A DNA stretch of 64,000 nt from Vreelandella boliviensis LC1 (GTDB taxonomy: Bacteria; Pseudomonadota; Gammaproteobacteria; Pseudomonadales; Halomonadaceae), in assembly GCF_000236035.1 (NCBI RefSeq), contig NZ_JH393258.1:425172-489171 (forward strand), in the 5' to 3' direction. Shown one piece after another: positions 18,630 to 26,880 of the stretch. Position numbers and translations under genes: made by a program. The first letter of the stretch is position 1; each line of letters opens with the position of its first letter. The notes below the pieces were generated by a model that was not told the DNA's origin, ran no database searches, and saw only the letters and a list, made by a program, of their open reading frames with translations.

Positions 18630-19343
18630 ATGAATTTGATACTGCTCGATCCTAACGACCTCACCGACGATGGCCACGTCTGCATCACCGACCCACGTCG
18701 ACTGACACACCTGCTCAATGTCCATCGCTCGGCACCCGGCGACCTGCTAACCGTGGGTGTTCAAGGCGGCTCAATGGGTAAAGCGATGCTAAAAGAACTC
18801 ACCGCTGAGCGCGCGTATTTCCAATTAGAAACCCTCAACGAGCCACCACCACCACCGCTACCCGTGCATTTGGTATTGGCCTTGCCCCGCCCTCGCATGT
18901 TGGCGCGTACGTTAGAGCACGTGACGTCACTGGGCGTCAAAGAGATCACCCTGTTGCATACTAAACGGGTTGAGAAGAGCTACTGGCAGTCTCCAGAGTT
19001 ACGCACGGATAAAATTCACCAGCACTTGGTACTCGGCTTAGAGCAAGCCCGCGACACGCAGCTACCCTCGGTAACCCTAAGCAAAGGCTTTCGCCCTTTT
19101 TTGGAGCAGCAGTTGCCTGGCTTACTCAGCAAACGCCGCGGACTGGTGGCCCATCCTGGCATGCCAAATGCCTGCCCAAGGGGCATCAGTGATCCGACCT
19201 TGCTATTGGTAGGCCCAGAGGGCGGTTTTATCGCTTGGGAGGTAGAGCAGCTAATGTTGGCAGGCTGCGAGGGAATGCATCTTGGCCCGCGCATTTTACG
19301 CGTTGAAACAGCCGTGACTGCTCTTCTTTCACGGCTGTTTTAA
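18630..19343 (+). CDS. rsmE: 16S rRNA (uracil(1498)-N(3))-methyltransferase
   Basis: This 237-residue SPOUT methyltransferase begins with a PUA-like domain (DPRRLTHLLNVHRSAPGDLL) and has the C-terminal knot motif LLVGPEGGFIAWEVEQ and LGPRILRVETAVTALLSRL. It modifies U1498 of 16S rRNA. The last twelve codons lie within a hairpin that also acts as terminator (19306-19341). Confidence 0.95.
   Translation: MNLILLDPNDLTDDGHVCITDPRRLTHLLNVHRSAPGDLLTVGVQGGSMGKAMLKELTAERAYFQLETLNEPPPPPLPVHLVLALPRPRMLARTLEHVTSLGVKEITLLHTKRVEKSYWQSPELRTDKIHQHLVLGLEQARDTQLPSVTLSKGFRPFLEQQLPGLLSKRRGLVAHPGMPNACPRGISDPTLLLVGPEGGFIAWEVEQLMLAGCEGMHLGPRILRVETAVTALLSRLF
19306..19341 (+). terminator. Terminator embedded in the 3' end of rsmE
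   Basis: A perfect 12-bp stem (AAACAGCCGTGA at 19306-19317, TCACGGCTGTTT at 19329-19340) with an 11-base loop is followed by T residues that run into the TAA stop (19341-19343). The hairpin lies wholly inside the coding sequence. Confidence 0.8.
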
Positions 19344-19372
19344 ACCTCATTGTTGAGTTAGTTTTGTATAAA

Positions 19373-19942
19373 TCAGGACTGATGCTCTTTCGGGTCGTGG
19401 GGAACAAGGGTAGCGTTTTCTCCACACCCAGGCTCTTGCAAGAAGGTTCTACTCACATCCAGCAAGCCAAGGTGACCAATGGTACGACGGCCGAGCAGCA
19501 GCGGATAATTCATCTCTTCACGGTCGCGCAGGCTAAACTGCTCTTCGTAAATGGTATCGCCCATACAAACTTCCAACAGCACCACCGGGCGCTCGTCGCG
19601 GCCGCCTGCACCGCGAACAGCCAATTCTCGATAGAGCGGCCGCTCAATTTGATCACTGAAGACTTCGCCACTTGCCTGGTCCTCGAGCTTCAAACGAAAG
19701 CGTACCCACTCCTCATCATCCTGCTGGAACATCTCAATATCGCGGGCGTCCAGCGAGGAGGTTAGTGCTCCGCTATCAAGCTTGGCTTTCACCTCGATAT
19801 TCCAGGGTTGCAGGGTCGCTTTTTCAACCCAACCGAATACCTGGTCATCATCCGCCATCGCCGTGGAAGCAGACAGCCCAGCACCTAACAACACGACACC
19901 TAACAACACACGGCTAAAAAACATTTTACCCATCAACTGCAT
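19373..19942 (-). CDS. RimK-associated/retropepsin-like ATP-dependent zinc protease family protein
   Basis: This roughly 189-residue exported protein has a hydrophobic signal (FFSRVLLGVVLLGAGLSASTAMA) before GWVEKATLQPW and the motif KAKLDSGALTSSLDA, an Asp-Ser/Thr-Gly-like active-site signature of the family annotated as putative ATP-dependent Zn protease (COG4067). LLGRRTIGHLGLLDVSRTF is the conserved C-terminal motif. The start at 19942 has AGGGA upstream; 19969 is another possible start. It is convergent with rsmE. Confidence 0.85.
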   Translation of the reverse strand: MQLMGKMFFSRVLLGVVLLGAGLSASTAMADDDQVFGWVEKATLQPWNIEVKAKLDSGALTSSLDARDIEMFQQDDEEWVRFRLKLEDQASGEVFSDQIERPLYRELAVRGAGGRDERPVVLLEVCMGDTIYEEQFSLRDREEMNYPLLLGRRTIGHLGLLDVSRTFLQEPGCGENATLVPHDPKEHQS

Positions 19943-19983
19943 AACATCATCCCTGGAAAGTAAGAGCACCCTTTAAACACTGC

Positions 19984-21252
19984 TTACTGCGAACGCTGAC
20001 GTAGCCTTTCAAGCAGCTCCTGGGTGGCAAAGCCATCCGGTATTAACCCTTGATCGCGCTGAAAGTTCCGCAAACCTTGCCGCGTATTGGGCCCCATGAT
20101 GCCGTCCGCGCCGCCTACTGAGTATCCTACACGGTTTAACGTGCGCTGAAGCTCTTGAACATCGTCACGGGTAAGTGGCGCTTGATCTCGCGGCCAGTTG
20201 TGCTGAATACCATCACGTCCGGCAATTGCATCCCCCAGTGTCGCTACGGCCAGCGCATAACTGGTGGCATTGTTATAGCGTAAGATCGCACGGAAGTTAG
20301 CGCCTACCAAAAAGGTAGGGCCATCAGCGCCAGCAGGTATAACAATGGCTGCGCTAGCAAAGTTCGGCAATTCGCCCTGCTGAGCCTGCACGCCCTGACT
20401 GCGCCACTCGGCGCTGCTGCGTCGCTCGGTCTGAGCGTAATCAAACCCTTCGGGTAGGCGTACCTCTGCCCCCCAAGGTTGGCTGGCTTGCCATCCAGCC
20501 CGGGCAAGATAGTTGGCCGTTGATGCCATTACGTCAGGAATACTACCCCAGATATCGCGCCGCCCATCACCATCACCATCCACCGCGTAAGCTTCAAAGC
20601 TGCTGGGAATAAATTGGGTATGGCCCATGGCTCCTGCCCAAGAGCCTTTCATCTGCTCTGCGGCGATATCACCTTGGTCAATAATACGTAGCGCCGCGAG
20701 CAGTTCGCCCCGGGCAAAATCACGGCGCCGACCATCGTAAGCCAGTGTCGCAAGGGACTCCAAGGTCGAAAAATCACCAAAATTACTGCCGTAGTTACTC
20801 TCGATACCCCAAATGGCGACAATAATTTCGGCGGGCACCCCATAACGCTGCTGCATTTGCTGCGCGGTATGGCGGTGGTCAGCCAGTTTTTCCCGCCCGT
20901 TATTAATACGCGTGGACGAAACCGCGGTATCCAGGTATTCCCAAATAGGTCGGACAAATTCGGGCTGGTATCCGTCGAGTTCAATTACACGCTCACGATA
21001 ACGAACGCCATCCAGCGCTTTTCTTAGTGTCGCTTCGCTGATCCCTTGGCCAGCAGCATACTGACGAAAGTCTTGAAGCCACTGCTGGAAATTAGCATAG
21101 CTAACCTCTGTGGCAGCCTGGGAATCCACTTCTGACATCAGTTGAGGATTAGCGAGTGCTCCGCTTGCTGCAAAAGGAGTACTTATTGCTGCTATTAATG
21201 AGGCACACAACAGGGGGCGGCAACGCCGCCCAATAGAAAAATCACCAGACAT
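19984..21252 (-). CDS. Lytic murein transglycosylase (MltB family) with peptidoglycan-binding domain
   Basis: This 422-residue periplasmic enzyme has a signal peptide (about 1-33), a lytic transglycosylase domain (about 50-340) with the catalytic-Glu motif IWGIESNYGSNFG and GAMGHTQFIPSSF, and a C-terminal PG_binding_1 domain (about 355-418: LQRTLNRVGYSVGGADGIMGPNT). It cleaves the MurNAc-GlcNAc bond to give 1,6-anhydro ends. The C-terminal binding domain separates it from classic MltB, which lacks it. Confidence 0.93.
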   Translation of the reverse strand: MSGDFSIGRRCRPLLCASLIAAISTPFAASGALANPQLMSEVDSQAATEVSYANFQQWLQDFRQYAAGQGISEATLRKALDGVRYRERVIELDGYQPEFVRPIWEYLDTAVSSTRINNGREKLADHRHTAQQMQQRYGVPAEIIVAIWGIESNYGSNFGDFSTLESLATLAYDGRRRDFARGELLAALRIIDQGDIAAEQMKGSWAGAMGHTQFIPSSFEAYAVDGDGDGRRDIWGSIPDVMASTANYLARAGWQASQPWGAEVRLPEGFDYAQTERRSSAEWRSQGVQAQQGELPNFASAAIVIPAGADGPTFLVGANFRAILRYNNATSYALAVATLGDAIAGRDGIQHNWPRDQAPLTRDDVQELQRTLNRVGYSVGGADGIMGPNTRQGLRNFQRDQGLIPDGFATQELLERLRQRSQ

Positions 21253-21338
21253 TATTTCGATCCTTGGGCAGTCCTTGGCATAACAGGGATGATGGCCTAG
21301 AAAAGAGCTAGATACTAGGGCCTGGCAGAAGGTGACGA

Positions 21339-22784
21339 CTACTTTATAACGCTCGCCACAGCGGGCGGCTCGGCTAAACTGCCTGCCTCACAGGGCGGAA
21401 TCAACCACCGCTCCCACTGCTCGGGTAAAACGCAGGGAGCTTCAAACGCCAAGGGGTCTGCACGCCACGGCTGGTGACGCGCTAAACCATGGGGTAGCTT
21501 TTCAAGCGGCTTCAGCCAATGAGCAACATACAGGCCCTGAGGATCGTAATGTCCTGCCTGCTTTAGCACGTTAAAGTAACGATCCTGGCGTGGATCGCGC
21601 CCAACACCGGCAATATAGCGCCAATTCCCCCAGTTACTGGCCACATCATAATCAATCAGGCAGTGCTCAAACCATAACGCCCCCAAACGCCAATCTACCT
21701 TTAAGTCTTTAACCAAAAAGCTGGCCACGTTTTGCCGGGCACGATTGGATAGCCAACCAGTGTGACGAAGTTCCAGCATAGCAGCATCCACAAACGGCAG
21801 ACCCGTGTCGCCATTACGCCAAGCATCGAAAGCAGCACATGGCTTATCAGTCTGGCGGGAGCCAAACAACGTCTCCTCTTCCAGCTGGGCGGCGCGGATA
21901 AAATACTCCCGCCAGAGTAGCTCGAAGGTAATCCAGTAGCTCGATTCATTACTGCCGTTTTCCGCTTCCCACGCCTTCACCGCGTCATTGACTTGGCGAG
22001 CAGATAGGCATCCCCGCGCCAGCCAGGGTGAAACACGCGTTGAAAAATTAGCCCCCAACAGCCCGTTGCGGGTTTTCTTGTACGTTTCTCCGCCCTGCTG
22101 ATCCCACAAGTAATCCTTCAAGCGCCCATGTGCCGCTGACTCTCCACCCCAATATGCGTAGCCTTGGCGGGGATCGGGCTGCCAATTAGCGCTCTGCTCA
22201 CAGACGGCTTTTAGCGGAGGAAACCCCCTAGGCGCCTCAGGCCAGGGTGGCAACGTTACTGGGGCGCAGCGACTGACGGGGACAGTGCATACTCCCTCAA
22301 CTCTGCGCCTAAAGGCAGAAAAGCTCGCAGGCAGCGCTTCGCGTTCAAAAGGCAGTGCCTGTCGATCAATGAGTCGTCCACTCTCTAAGCAATCAAACGC
22401 AGTGTGGCTAGGCAGCCCTTGCTCAACCGCCTGAATATGTGCGCTTTCCTCAACCCCTGCATGGTCAGCAACGCGTACCTGTCGTGCGTTAAGCGTTGAC
22501 GCCAGTTCAATCACCACATCGCTGGGCTTACCAATTCGCACCAGCAAGTCGCTACCGCGCCGCAGAAGCTCACCACGTAATTCCATTAAGCTTTGCCATA
22601 AAAAGCGCAAGCGCGCAGGCCCAATACGCGGCGTCGATTCGCCGTCAAATAACGGCGAGAACCACTGCTCGTCTACGACGTACAGACACAGTAGGTAACA
22701 AGGAGAGGAGACAAAGTGTAAAAGAGGATTATCAGCAATACGCAAGTCGTCTTGCAGCCAGACAATATCAATCGTGCTGTTCAT
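21339..22784 (-). CDS. DASH-family cryptochrome/photolyase
   Basis: The 481-residue protein has an N-terminal photolyase antenna-binding domain starting [17 protein letters not shown] and a C-terminal FAD-binding domain with [26 protein letters not shown] split by the usual spacing from [15 protein letters not shown] and [21 protein letters not shown]. The [13 protein letters not shown] motif is typical of Cry-DASH rather than class I CPD photolyase. Cry-DASH proteins repair CPDs mainly in single-stranded DNA and use blue light. Its start overlaps the DUF2256 gene, and both lie behind a promoter region with TGTACA boxes. Confidence 0.92.
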   Translation of the reverse strand: MNSTIDIVWLQDDLRIADNPLLHFVSSPCYLLCLYVVDEQWFSPLFDGESTPRIGPARLRFLWQSLMELRGELLRRGSDLLVRIGKPSDVVIELASTLNARQVRVADHAGVEESAHIQAVEQGLPSHTAFDCLESGRLIDRQALPFEREALPASFSAFRRRVEGVCTVPVSRCAPVTLPPWPEAPRGFPPLKAVCEQSANWQPDPRQGYAYWGGESAAHGRLKDYLWDQQGGETYKKTRNGLLGANFSTRVSPWLARGCLSARQVNDAVKAWEAENGSNESSYWITFELLWREYFIRAAQLEEETLFGSRQTDKPCAAFDAWRNGDTGLPFVDAAMLELRHTGWLSNRARQNVASFLVKDLKVDWRLGALWFEHCLIDYDVASNWGNWRYIAGVGRDPRQDRYFNVLKQAGHYDPQGLYVAHWLKPLEKLPHGLARHQPWRADPLAFEAPCVLPEQWERWLIPPCEAGSLAEPPAVASVIK

Positions 22785-22980
22785 GCTCGTGCCTCCTTGA
22801 GGTGCTTTGATGCCCTGTGCTAGTTGCTAATCTTTTTGGTTGCCTAGCACTACGACGGCACCGCTCGCTGCAGTAACGCACCTCGTCCCAACAGCGCGCC
22901 CATTTTTTCCGCCAAGTAAACGGTCGCTGGCATTGAGCACAGTTTTTTTGCGGCATGTGGTGTTTGCGTCGCATGGTCAC
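22768..22980 (-). CDS. DUF2256 domain-containing small zinc-ribbon-like protein
   Basis: This 64-70 residue basic protein has the pattern [14 protein letters not shown]...[15 protein letters not shown], i.e. a Cys4-like metal-binding arrangement of DUF2256. Start is GTG 22980 or ATG 22974; neither has a strong ribosome site. DUF2256 genes are often found beside photolyase/cryptochrome genes, and this one overlaps the Cry-DASH start by 17 bases, so co-expression is very likely. Function is unknown. Confidence 0.88.
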   Translation of the reverse strand: MTMRRKHHMPQKNCAQCQRPFTWRKKWARCWDEVRYCSERCRRSARQPKRLATSTGHQSTSRRHEHEQHD

Positions 22981-23030
22981 GTTTAATCACATTTTTGCGG
23001 GGCAAGGTGTAAAACATGAACACATTATCT

Positions 23031-23068
23031 TATACAGTATAATTATTGTACATGATTTTTATTGTACA
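23031..23068 (-). promoter_or_regulatory. Three evenly spaced T(G/A)TACA boxes upstream of DUF2256-cryDASH
   Basis: TATACA (23031-23036), TGTACA (23047-23052) and TGTACA (23063-23068) are each separated by exactly 10 bases, i.e. 16-bp periodicity, in an AT-rich stretch 50-90 bases upstream of the DUF2256 start. TGTACA-like boxes are associated with LitR/CarH-type MerR light regulators in photolyase promoters. The link is inferred; no such regulator gene is in the window. Confidence 0.5.
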
Positions 23069-23123
23069 GGATTTATTAAGGACGAACTAATCACCCGCGT
23101 CTAAATACATCCCATCTCCAGAC

Positions 23124-23155
23124 GCAAAAAAGCCACCCGAAGGTGGCTTTTTTGC
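23124..23155. terminator. Bidirectional terminator downstream of the mnh operon
   Basis: A perfect 14-bp stem (GCAAAAAAGCCACC with GGTGGCTTTTTTGC) has a CGAA loop, which reads TTCG on the minus strand, the direction of the mnh operon. T-runs lie on both strands. It probably ends mnhA-G transcription after reading through the inserted element at 23187-23351. Confidence 0.85.
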
Positions 23156-23186
23156 GATTATTCAATGGCTACGACGTGGCTTGCTC

Positions 23187-23351
23187 TAGGAGCCTGTCCG
23201 GCTTGGCCGATCGTCGCGAGAAGCACGGCTTTTGAGCCAAATTTATCGATCGATTGAGGCGAATAGCGCGCTATTTAACGAAATCGATCGAATAAAGTTG
23301 GCAAAATGCCGGGATTCGCAGTAGATCAGTGTTAAGTCGGACAGGCTCCTA
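23187..23351. repeat. TA-flanked inverted-end element, copy A (165 bp)
   Basis: The ends are TA-GGAGCCTGTCCG and its exact complement CGGACAGGCTCC-TA; the centre contains a palindromic core (AATAGCGCGCTATT) flanked by CGATCGA motifs. There is no open reading frame of note. Further copies are at 29454-29619 (inverted), 43266-43431 and 50104-50269. TA at both outer ends fits a target-site duplication. The right end supplies the TAG stop of mnhG (23349-23351). Confidence 0.85.
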
Positions 23352-23753
23352 GTCAGGATCCGTCTCGCGGGGCTGGCGCTTGGCGTTTTCCTGGGTTTCC
23401 AAGCCACTTTTCAACTCATGCGTTAAAGGATCATAGTTGGGGCGTAACTCATCTTTTACGGTACCACTCCACAGCTTGGAGCCGACAAAGTACCCGGCCC
23501 GGCCAATCACGTGGGCCGCCACTGGGGCGGTCATCAGGATAAACACGATGATGGCGAACGAACGTGCCACGATCCCCACTTCAGCAAAGTGCATAGCGGC
23601 CGCCAACATAATTAAGATGACGCCTAATGCCGCGGCCTTGGTGGTGGCATGCATGCGGGTTAACAAATCAGGCAACCGTAGAAGCCCGACTGAGGCAAGC
23701 AGTATAAATAGCGCACCACCGATAATTAACGCGCCCTTTATGAAATCAATCAT
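23349..23753 (-). CDS. mnhG: Mrp/Mnh Na+/H+ antiporter subunit G
   Basis: The roughly 134-residue membrane protein starts at 23753 (MIDFIKGALIIGGALFILLASVGLLRLPDLLTRMHA) with GGGAGG upstream; the G-subunit signature RLPDLLTRMHATTKAAALG is clear. Three membrane segments are followed by a charged tail (about 95-134). It overlaps mnhF by 8 bases and is last in the seven-gene operon. Its TAG stop lies within the terminal TAGG of the element at 23187-23351, so the insertion may have set the present C-terminus. Confidence 0.93.
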   Translation of the reverse strand: MIDFIKGALIIGGALFILLASVGLLRLPDLLTRMHATTKAAALGVILIMLAAAMHFAEVGIVARSFAIIVFILMTAPVAAHVIGRAGYFVGSKLWSGTVKDELRPNYDPLTHELKSGLETQENAKRQPRETDPD

Positions 23754-24015
23754 CCCTTGGGCCTCCCCTTTCCAAAAAGCGCGCAAACGCAATGGCTGCT
23801 AAGAATCCCATCAATGCAATCACAATGGCGGCATCCAGAAAGCTAGCCACATCAGACTTGATGGCATAGACACCGACTAATCCCACCACGCTGGTAGAAA
23901 AAAGCTCTAACGCCACAACGCGATCAGGCAGGCTCGGGCCGCGCACCACACGAACAAAAGTAAGAATAAGCGCCAAGCTCATGATGACTTGGCTTATTAA
24001 AATGACGGTATCCAT
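23746..24015 (-). CDS. mnhF: Mrp/Mnh Na+/H+ antiporter subunit F
   Basis: This 89-residue protein with three membrane segments carries the F-subunit signature RVVRGPSLPDRVVALELFS. Its first base overlaps the mnhE stop and its end overlaps mnhG. The small subunits E, F and G are needed for assembly and activity of the hetero-oligomeric Mrp complex. Confidence 0.94.
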   Translation of the reverse strand: MDTVILISQVIMSLALILTFVRVVRGPSLPDRVVALELFSTSVVGLVGVYAIKSDVASFLDAAIVIALMGFLAAIAFARFLERGGPRDD

Positions 24016-24488
24016 TATCGAAACAGCTCCAAAGCACGGTGCTCCATCTCTTTTAAGTTGCGCCGTAGCTCCTCCTCGTTGTCTAAAAACATTGCGTGGA
24101 TATACAAGACCTTACGGTCATCCGACACATCCAGACTCAGCGTTCCTGGTGTCAGTGAAATTAGATTGGCCACCATAGTAATTTCCATTTCGGTGCGTGC
24201 AGAAAGCGGCATCGCGATGACCCCAGGTTTCATATGCCAAGGCGGAGTTACAATGTCGAAAGCGACGCGCAAGTTGGCTTGAACTAATTCTTTTAGAAAA
24301 AAACCAATAAAGCCGATGAAGCGCGGCACACGCGCCGGGTAGCCCTTCAAAGAGTCGAGTTGAGGCTCAATCAATACCAGGGTGATATAGCCAAATATCA
24401 ACCCGACAAGGAGGTTTAAGCCGGTGAAATCACCGCTTAACAATACCCATGCAAGACCTAGCAGTAGATTCCAAATAGCACCGGTCAT
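24015..24488 (-). CDS. mnhE: Mrp/Mnh Na+/H+ antiporter subunit E
   Basis: The 157-residue membrane protein has N-terminal hydrophobic segments (LLLGLAWVLLSGDFTGLNLLVG) and the E-subunit motif NLISLTPGTLSLDVSDDRKVLYIHAM. It overlaps mnhD by 4 bases and mnhF by one, indicating translational coupling. Confidence 0.94.
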   Translation of the reverse strand: MTGAIWNLLLGLAWVLLSGDFTGLNLLVGLIFGYITLVLIEPQLDSLKGYPARVPRFIGFIGFFLKELVQANLRVAFDIVTPPWHMKPGVIAMPLSARTEMEITMVANLISLTPGTLSLDVSDDRKVLYIHAMFLDNEEELRRNLKEMEHRALELFR

Positions 24489-26086
24489 GGCGCTTCCTCC
24501 TCGGCGTTAGCCCCTGGTGCGGCTACCCCTGACGATGGTTCCAGCAGTACATCATCTGCACTGGCTGCTACCCCTAGCACCGCTTCAATATACCCCGAGG
24601 GTTCGAACAGTTGATCACCAATACCCATCATCACCCACATGATCGGCTCTGCAAGCACACCAATGAGCAGTGAACATAACGCCAAAACCATTACCGGCAA
24701 ATACATCATCCACAGACTGGGCTTTAACAGCCGTCCGTCGTCGCCCTTAGGCGTGGTGGTTTCAGGCACATGATTATCTTCCGGGAGAGACTTCCAAAAC
24801 ACCTCATTCCAAATTTTCACCATTGAGTAGAGCGTCATTAACCCCACGGCCAGCGCAATTCCGATAACGACATAGGCTTCCACCTCTAGGCCGGCGCGCA
24901 CAATCACAAACTTGGCAAAAAAGCCTGACAGCGGCGGTATCCCCGCCAACGAGAAGGCAGAAAGAAAGAACGCCACGGCAAGCCAAGGGCGTTCTCGGTA
25001 CAGCCCGCCCATTTTTTTAAGCTGATAGGTTCCCTGCAAACGATGGGTGATACCACTGATTAAGAAGAGGTTGGTCTTCACCACCATATTATGCACGATA
25101 GCAAACACGCCGCCGGCAATTGCTAGAGGGGTGTACAACGCCAAGCCTAAAATCATATAGCCGATCTGACTAACGATATGAAACGACAGTATTCGCCTAA
25201 ATTCATATTGAGCCGCAGCTCCGAGCACGCCCGTTACCATGGTAAATGCAGCGCCCCAGAGCATAATGTCCTGGAGATAGCCCATGGTTTGATCGAATAT
25301 CAGCGTGAAGACACGGAACATCGCATAAACACCCACCTTGGTGAGCAGCCCGGCAAACAGTGCTGAAACGGCGACCGGCGGTGTGTGATATGAGGCAGGC
25401 AACCAAAAAAACAGCGGGAAGGCGGCCGCTTTAATCCCGAAAGCCACCATAAACATGACCGCAAGCACTTCGACCATGCCAGTGTGTTCCGCCTCATCCA
25501 TACGCAGCGCAATGTCTGCCATGTTGAGTGTACCCACCATGCCATAAAGCAGCCCCACCGCGGTCAGGAAGATGACCGATGCCAACAGATTCAGGGTCAC
25601 GTACTTAATTGCCCCCTCCATCTGCGCCCGTTCACCGCCTAAGATCAGTAGCGCAAAAGAGGCCACCAGCATGACCTCAAACCATACATAAAGGTTAAAG
25701 ATGTCGCCGGTCAAAAATGCGCCCATCACCCCGGCGAGCAGCAAGTGCATTAACGGGTAGTAGCCAAATTTTTCGTGACCGCGGCCAGTGGTGGCCAGCG
25801 AGTAGATGCCCATTGCCAAGCCGATAATCGCGGTCATCAACACCATCACCGCGCTCAACAAGTCAGCAATTAAGGTAATTCCAAAGGGTGCTGGCCAGCT
25901 ACCCATCTGCATAGTGACGTAGCCATCCGACAACGTCGCTACAAACAACCACAAACTAACCATCAGCAGCGCAATATTGCCTGCTACGGCCACAAAGCGT
26001 TGCATCGGTCGCGAACGCCAAAACAACAAAGAAATTGCCCCTGACAGCAAGGGCAAGAGGACGGGAAGAGCAACTTCAGGCCTCAC
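24485..26086 (-). CDS. mnhD: Mrp/Mnh Na+/H+ antiporter subunit D
   Basis: This 533-residue protein with about fourteen membrane segments is homologous to the complex I proton-pumping subunits (NuoN/NuoM type). Conserved charged intramembrane positions lie in [20 protein letters not shown] and in [19 protein letters not shown]. The C-terminus ends in an Ala/Glu-rich tail. It overlaps mnhC and mnhE by 4 bases each. Confidence 0.95.
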   Translation of the reverse strand: MRPEVALPVLLPLLSGAISLLFWRSRPMQRFVAVAGNIALLMVSLWLFVATLSDGYVTMQMGSWPAPFGITLIADLLSAVMVLMTAIIGLAMGIYSLATTGRGHEKFGYYPLMHLLLAGVMGAFLTGDIFNLYVWFEVMLVASFALLILGGERAQMEGAIKYVTLNLLASVIFLTAVGLLYGMVGTLNMADIALRMDEAEHTGMVEVLAVMFMVAFGIKAAAFPLFFWLPASYHTPPVAVSALFAGLLTKVGVYAMFRVFTLIFDQTMGYLQDIMLWGAAFTMVTGVLGAAAQYEFRRILSFHIVSQIGYMILGLALYTPLAIAGGVFAIVHNMVVKTNLFLISGITHRLQGTYQLKKMGGLYRERPWLAVAFFLSAFSLAGIPPLSGFFAKFVIVRAGLEVEAYVVIGIALAVGLMTLYSMVKIWNEVFWKSLPEDNHVPETTTPKGDDGRLLKPSLWMMYLPVMVLALCSLLIGVLAEPIMWVMMGIGDQLFEPSGYIEAVLGVAASADDVLLEPSSGVAAPGANAEEEAP

Positions 26087-26430
26087 GTATCAGTATCCTT
26101 CATCTTATCGAGATCATCGGCCTTAACCACTTCGTAGGCACGTCGAATCAACACCACGGCAAAGGCAAGCACCCCGAAAGCAATCACGATCGCCGTCAGC
26201 ACGACCGCTTGGGGTAACGGGTCTGCCACGCCGCTAGGCGGCTGCATCATCCCTTCGGGGATAAGCGGAGGTGCCCCACGGGTCATGCCCGCCGTGGTAA
26301 AAATAAGTAAATTGGCGGCATTAGAGAGCAGCATCAAACCAATCACCAATTTGACGATAGAGCGGCGCAACATCATAAAAATAGCCGTCGCATAGAGCAG
26401 GCCAATCGCCACTGCCATTAATGGTTCCAT
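26083..26430 (-). CDS. mnhC: Mrp/Mnh Na+/H+ antiporter subunit C
   Basis: The 115-residue NuoK-like subunit has three membrane segments and the motif [18 protein letters not shown], followed by [17 protein letters not shown]. An 18-base gap separates it from mnhB and it overlaps mnhD by 4 bases. Confidence 0.95.
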   Translation of the reverse strand: MEPLMAVAIGLLYATAIFMMLRRSIVKLVIGLMLLSNAANLLIFTTAGMTRGAPPLIPEGMMQPPSGVADPLPQAVVLTAIVIAFGVLAFAVVLIRRAYEVVKADDLDKMKDTDT

Positions 26431-26448
26431 GCTGTACCTCCTATTAAC

Positions 26449-26880
26449 TCAAGGCTCATCCTTGTCGACCTCCATCAGCGTCATCACCATCCCGGTGACC
26501 GAACCCAACACGGCAAAATAGACACCTATATCGAAAATCAGCGGTGTGGATGCCTTAAAGTCGATAACCGGAATAGTCCACCACTGAGCGGTCAAAAAAG
26601 GTTGGCCCATAAACCAGGCTGGAACTACCGAGATCATTCCCAGCAGCAAGCCAACGCCAATCAAATCGCGAGGATCGACCATCCGCAGCACCTCTTTAGT
26701 AGCGCTTACCCCGAAGGCAAATAGATAGAGCGTAAATGCCCCCGCCGCCACTAAGCCGGCAATAAATCCACCGCCCGGCTCATCGTGCCCTCTCAACAGC
26801 AAGAAAACAGAAAATAGCAATTGCAGCGGCATTAAAAAGCGCGCGGCGGTGTTAAGAATAATTGTGCCTGACTTAACCAT
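26449..26880 (-). CDS. mnhB: Mrp/Mnh Na+/H+ antiporter subunit B
   Basis: The 143-residue four-segment membrane protein has the MnhB signature [21 protein letters not shown]. It overlaps the 3' end of mnhA by 8 bases. A separate B gene after a long A gene places the operon in the seven-gene (group 1) Mrp class. Confidence 0.95.
   Translation of the reverse strand: MVKSGTIILNTAARFLMPLQLLFSVFLLLRGHDEPGGGFIAGLVAAGAFTLYLFAFGVSATKEVLRMVDPRDLIGVGLLLGMISVVPAWFMGQPFLTAQWWTIPVIDFKASTPLIFDIGVYFAVLGSVTGMVMTLMEVDKDEP

Noticed and set aside
23187..23351. The 166-bp elements read as REP/attenuator sequences or small RNAs
   Set aside because: TA-flanked, sharply bounded ends in both orientations and unrelated sites fit a mobile element better, although a secondary role in transcript ends is not excluded.
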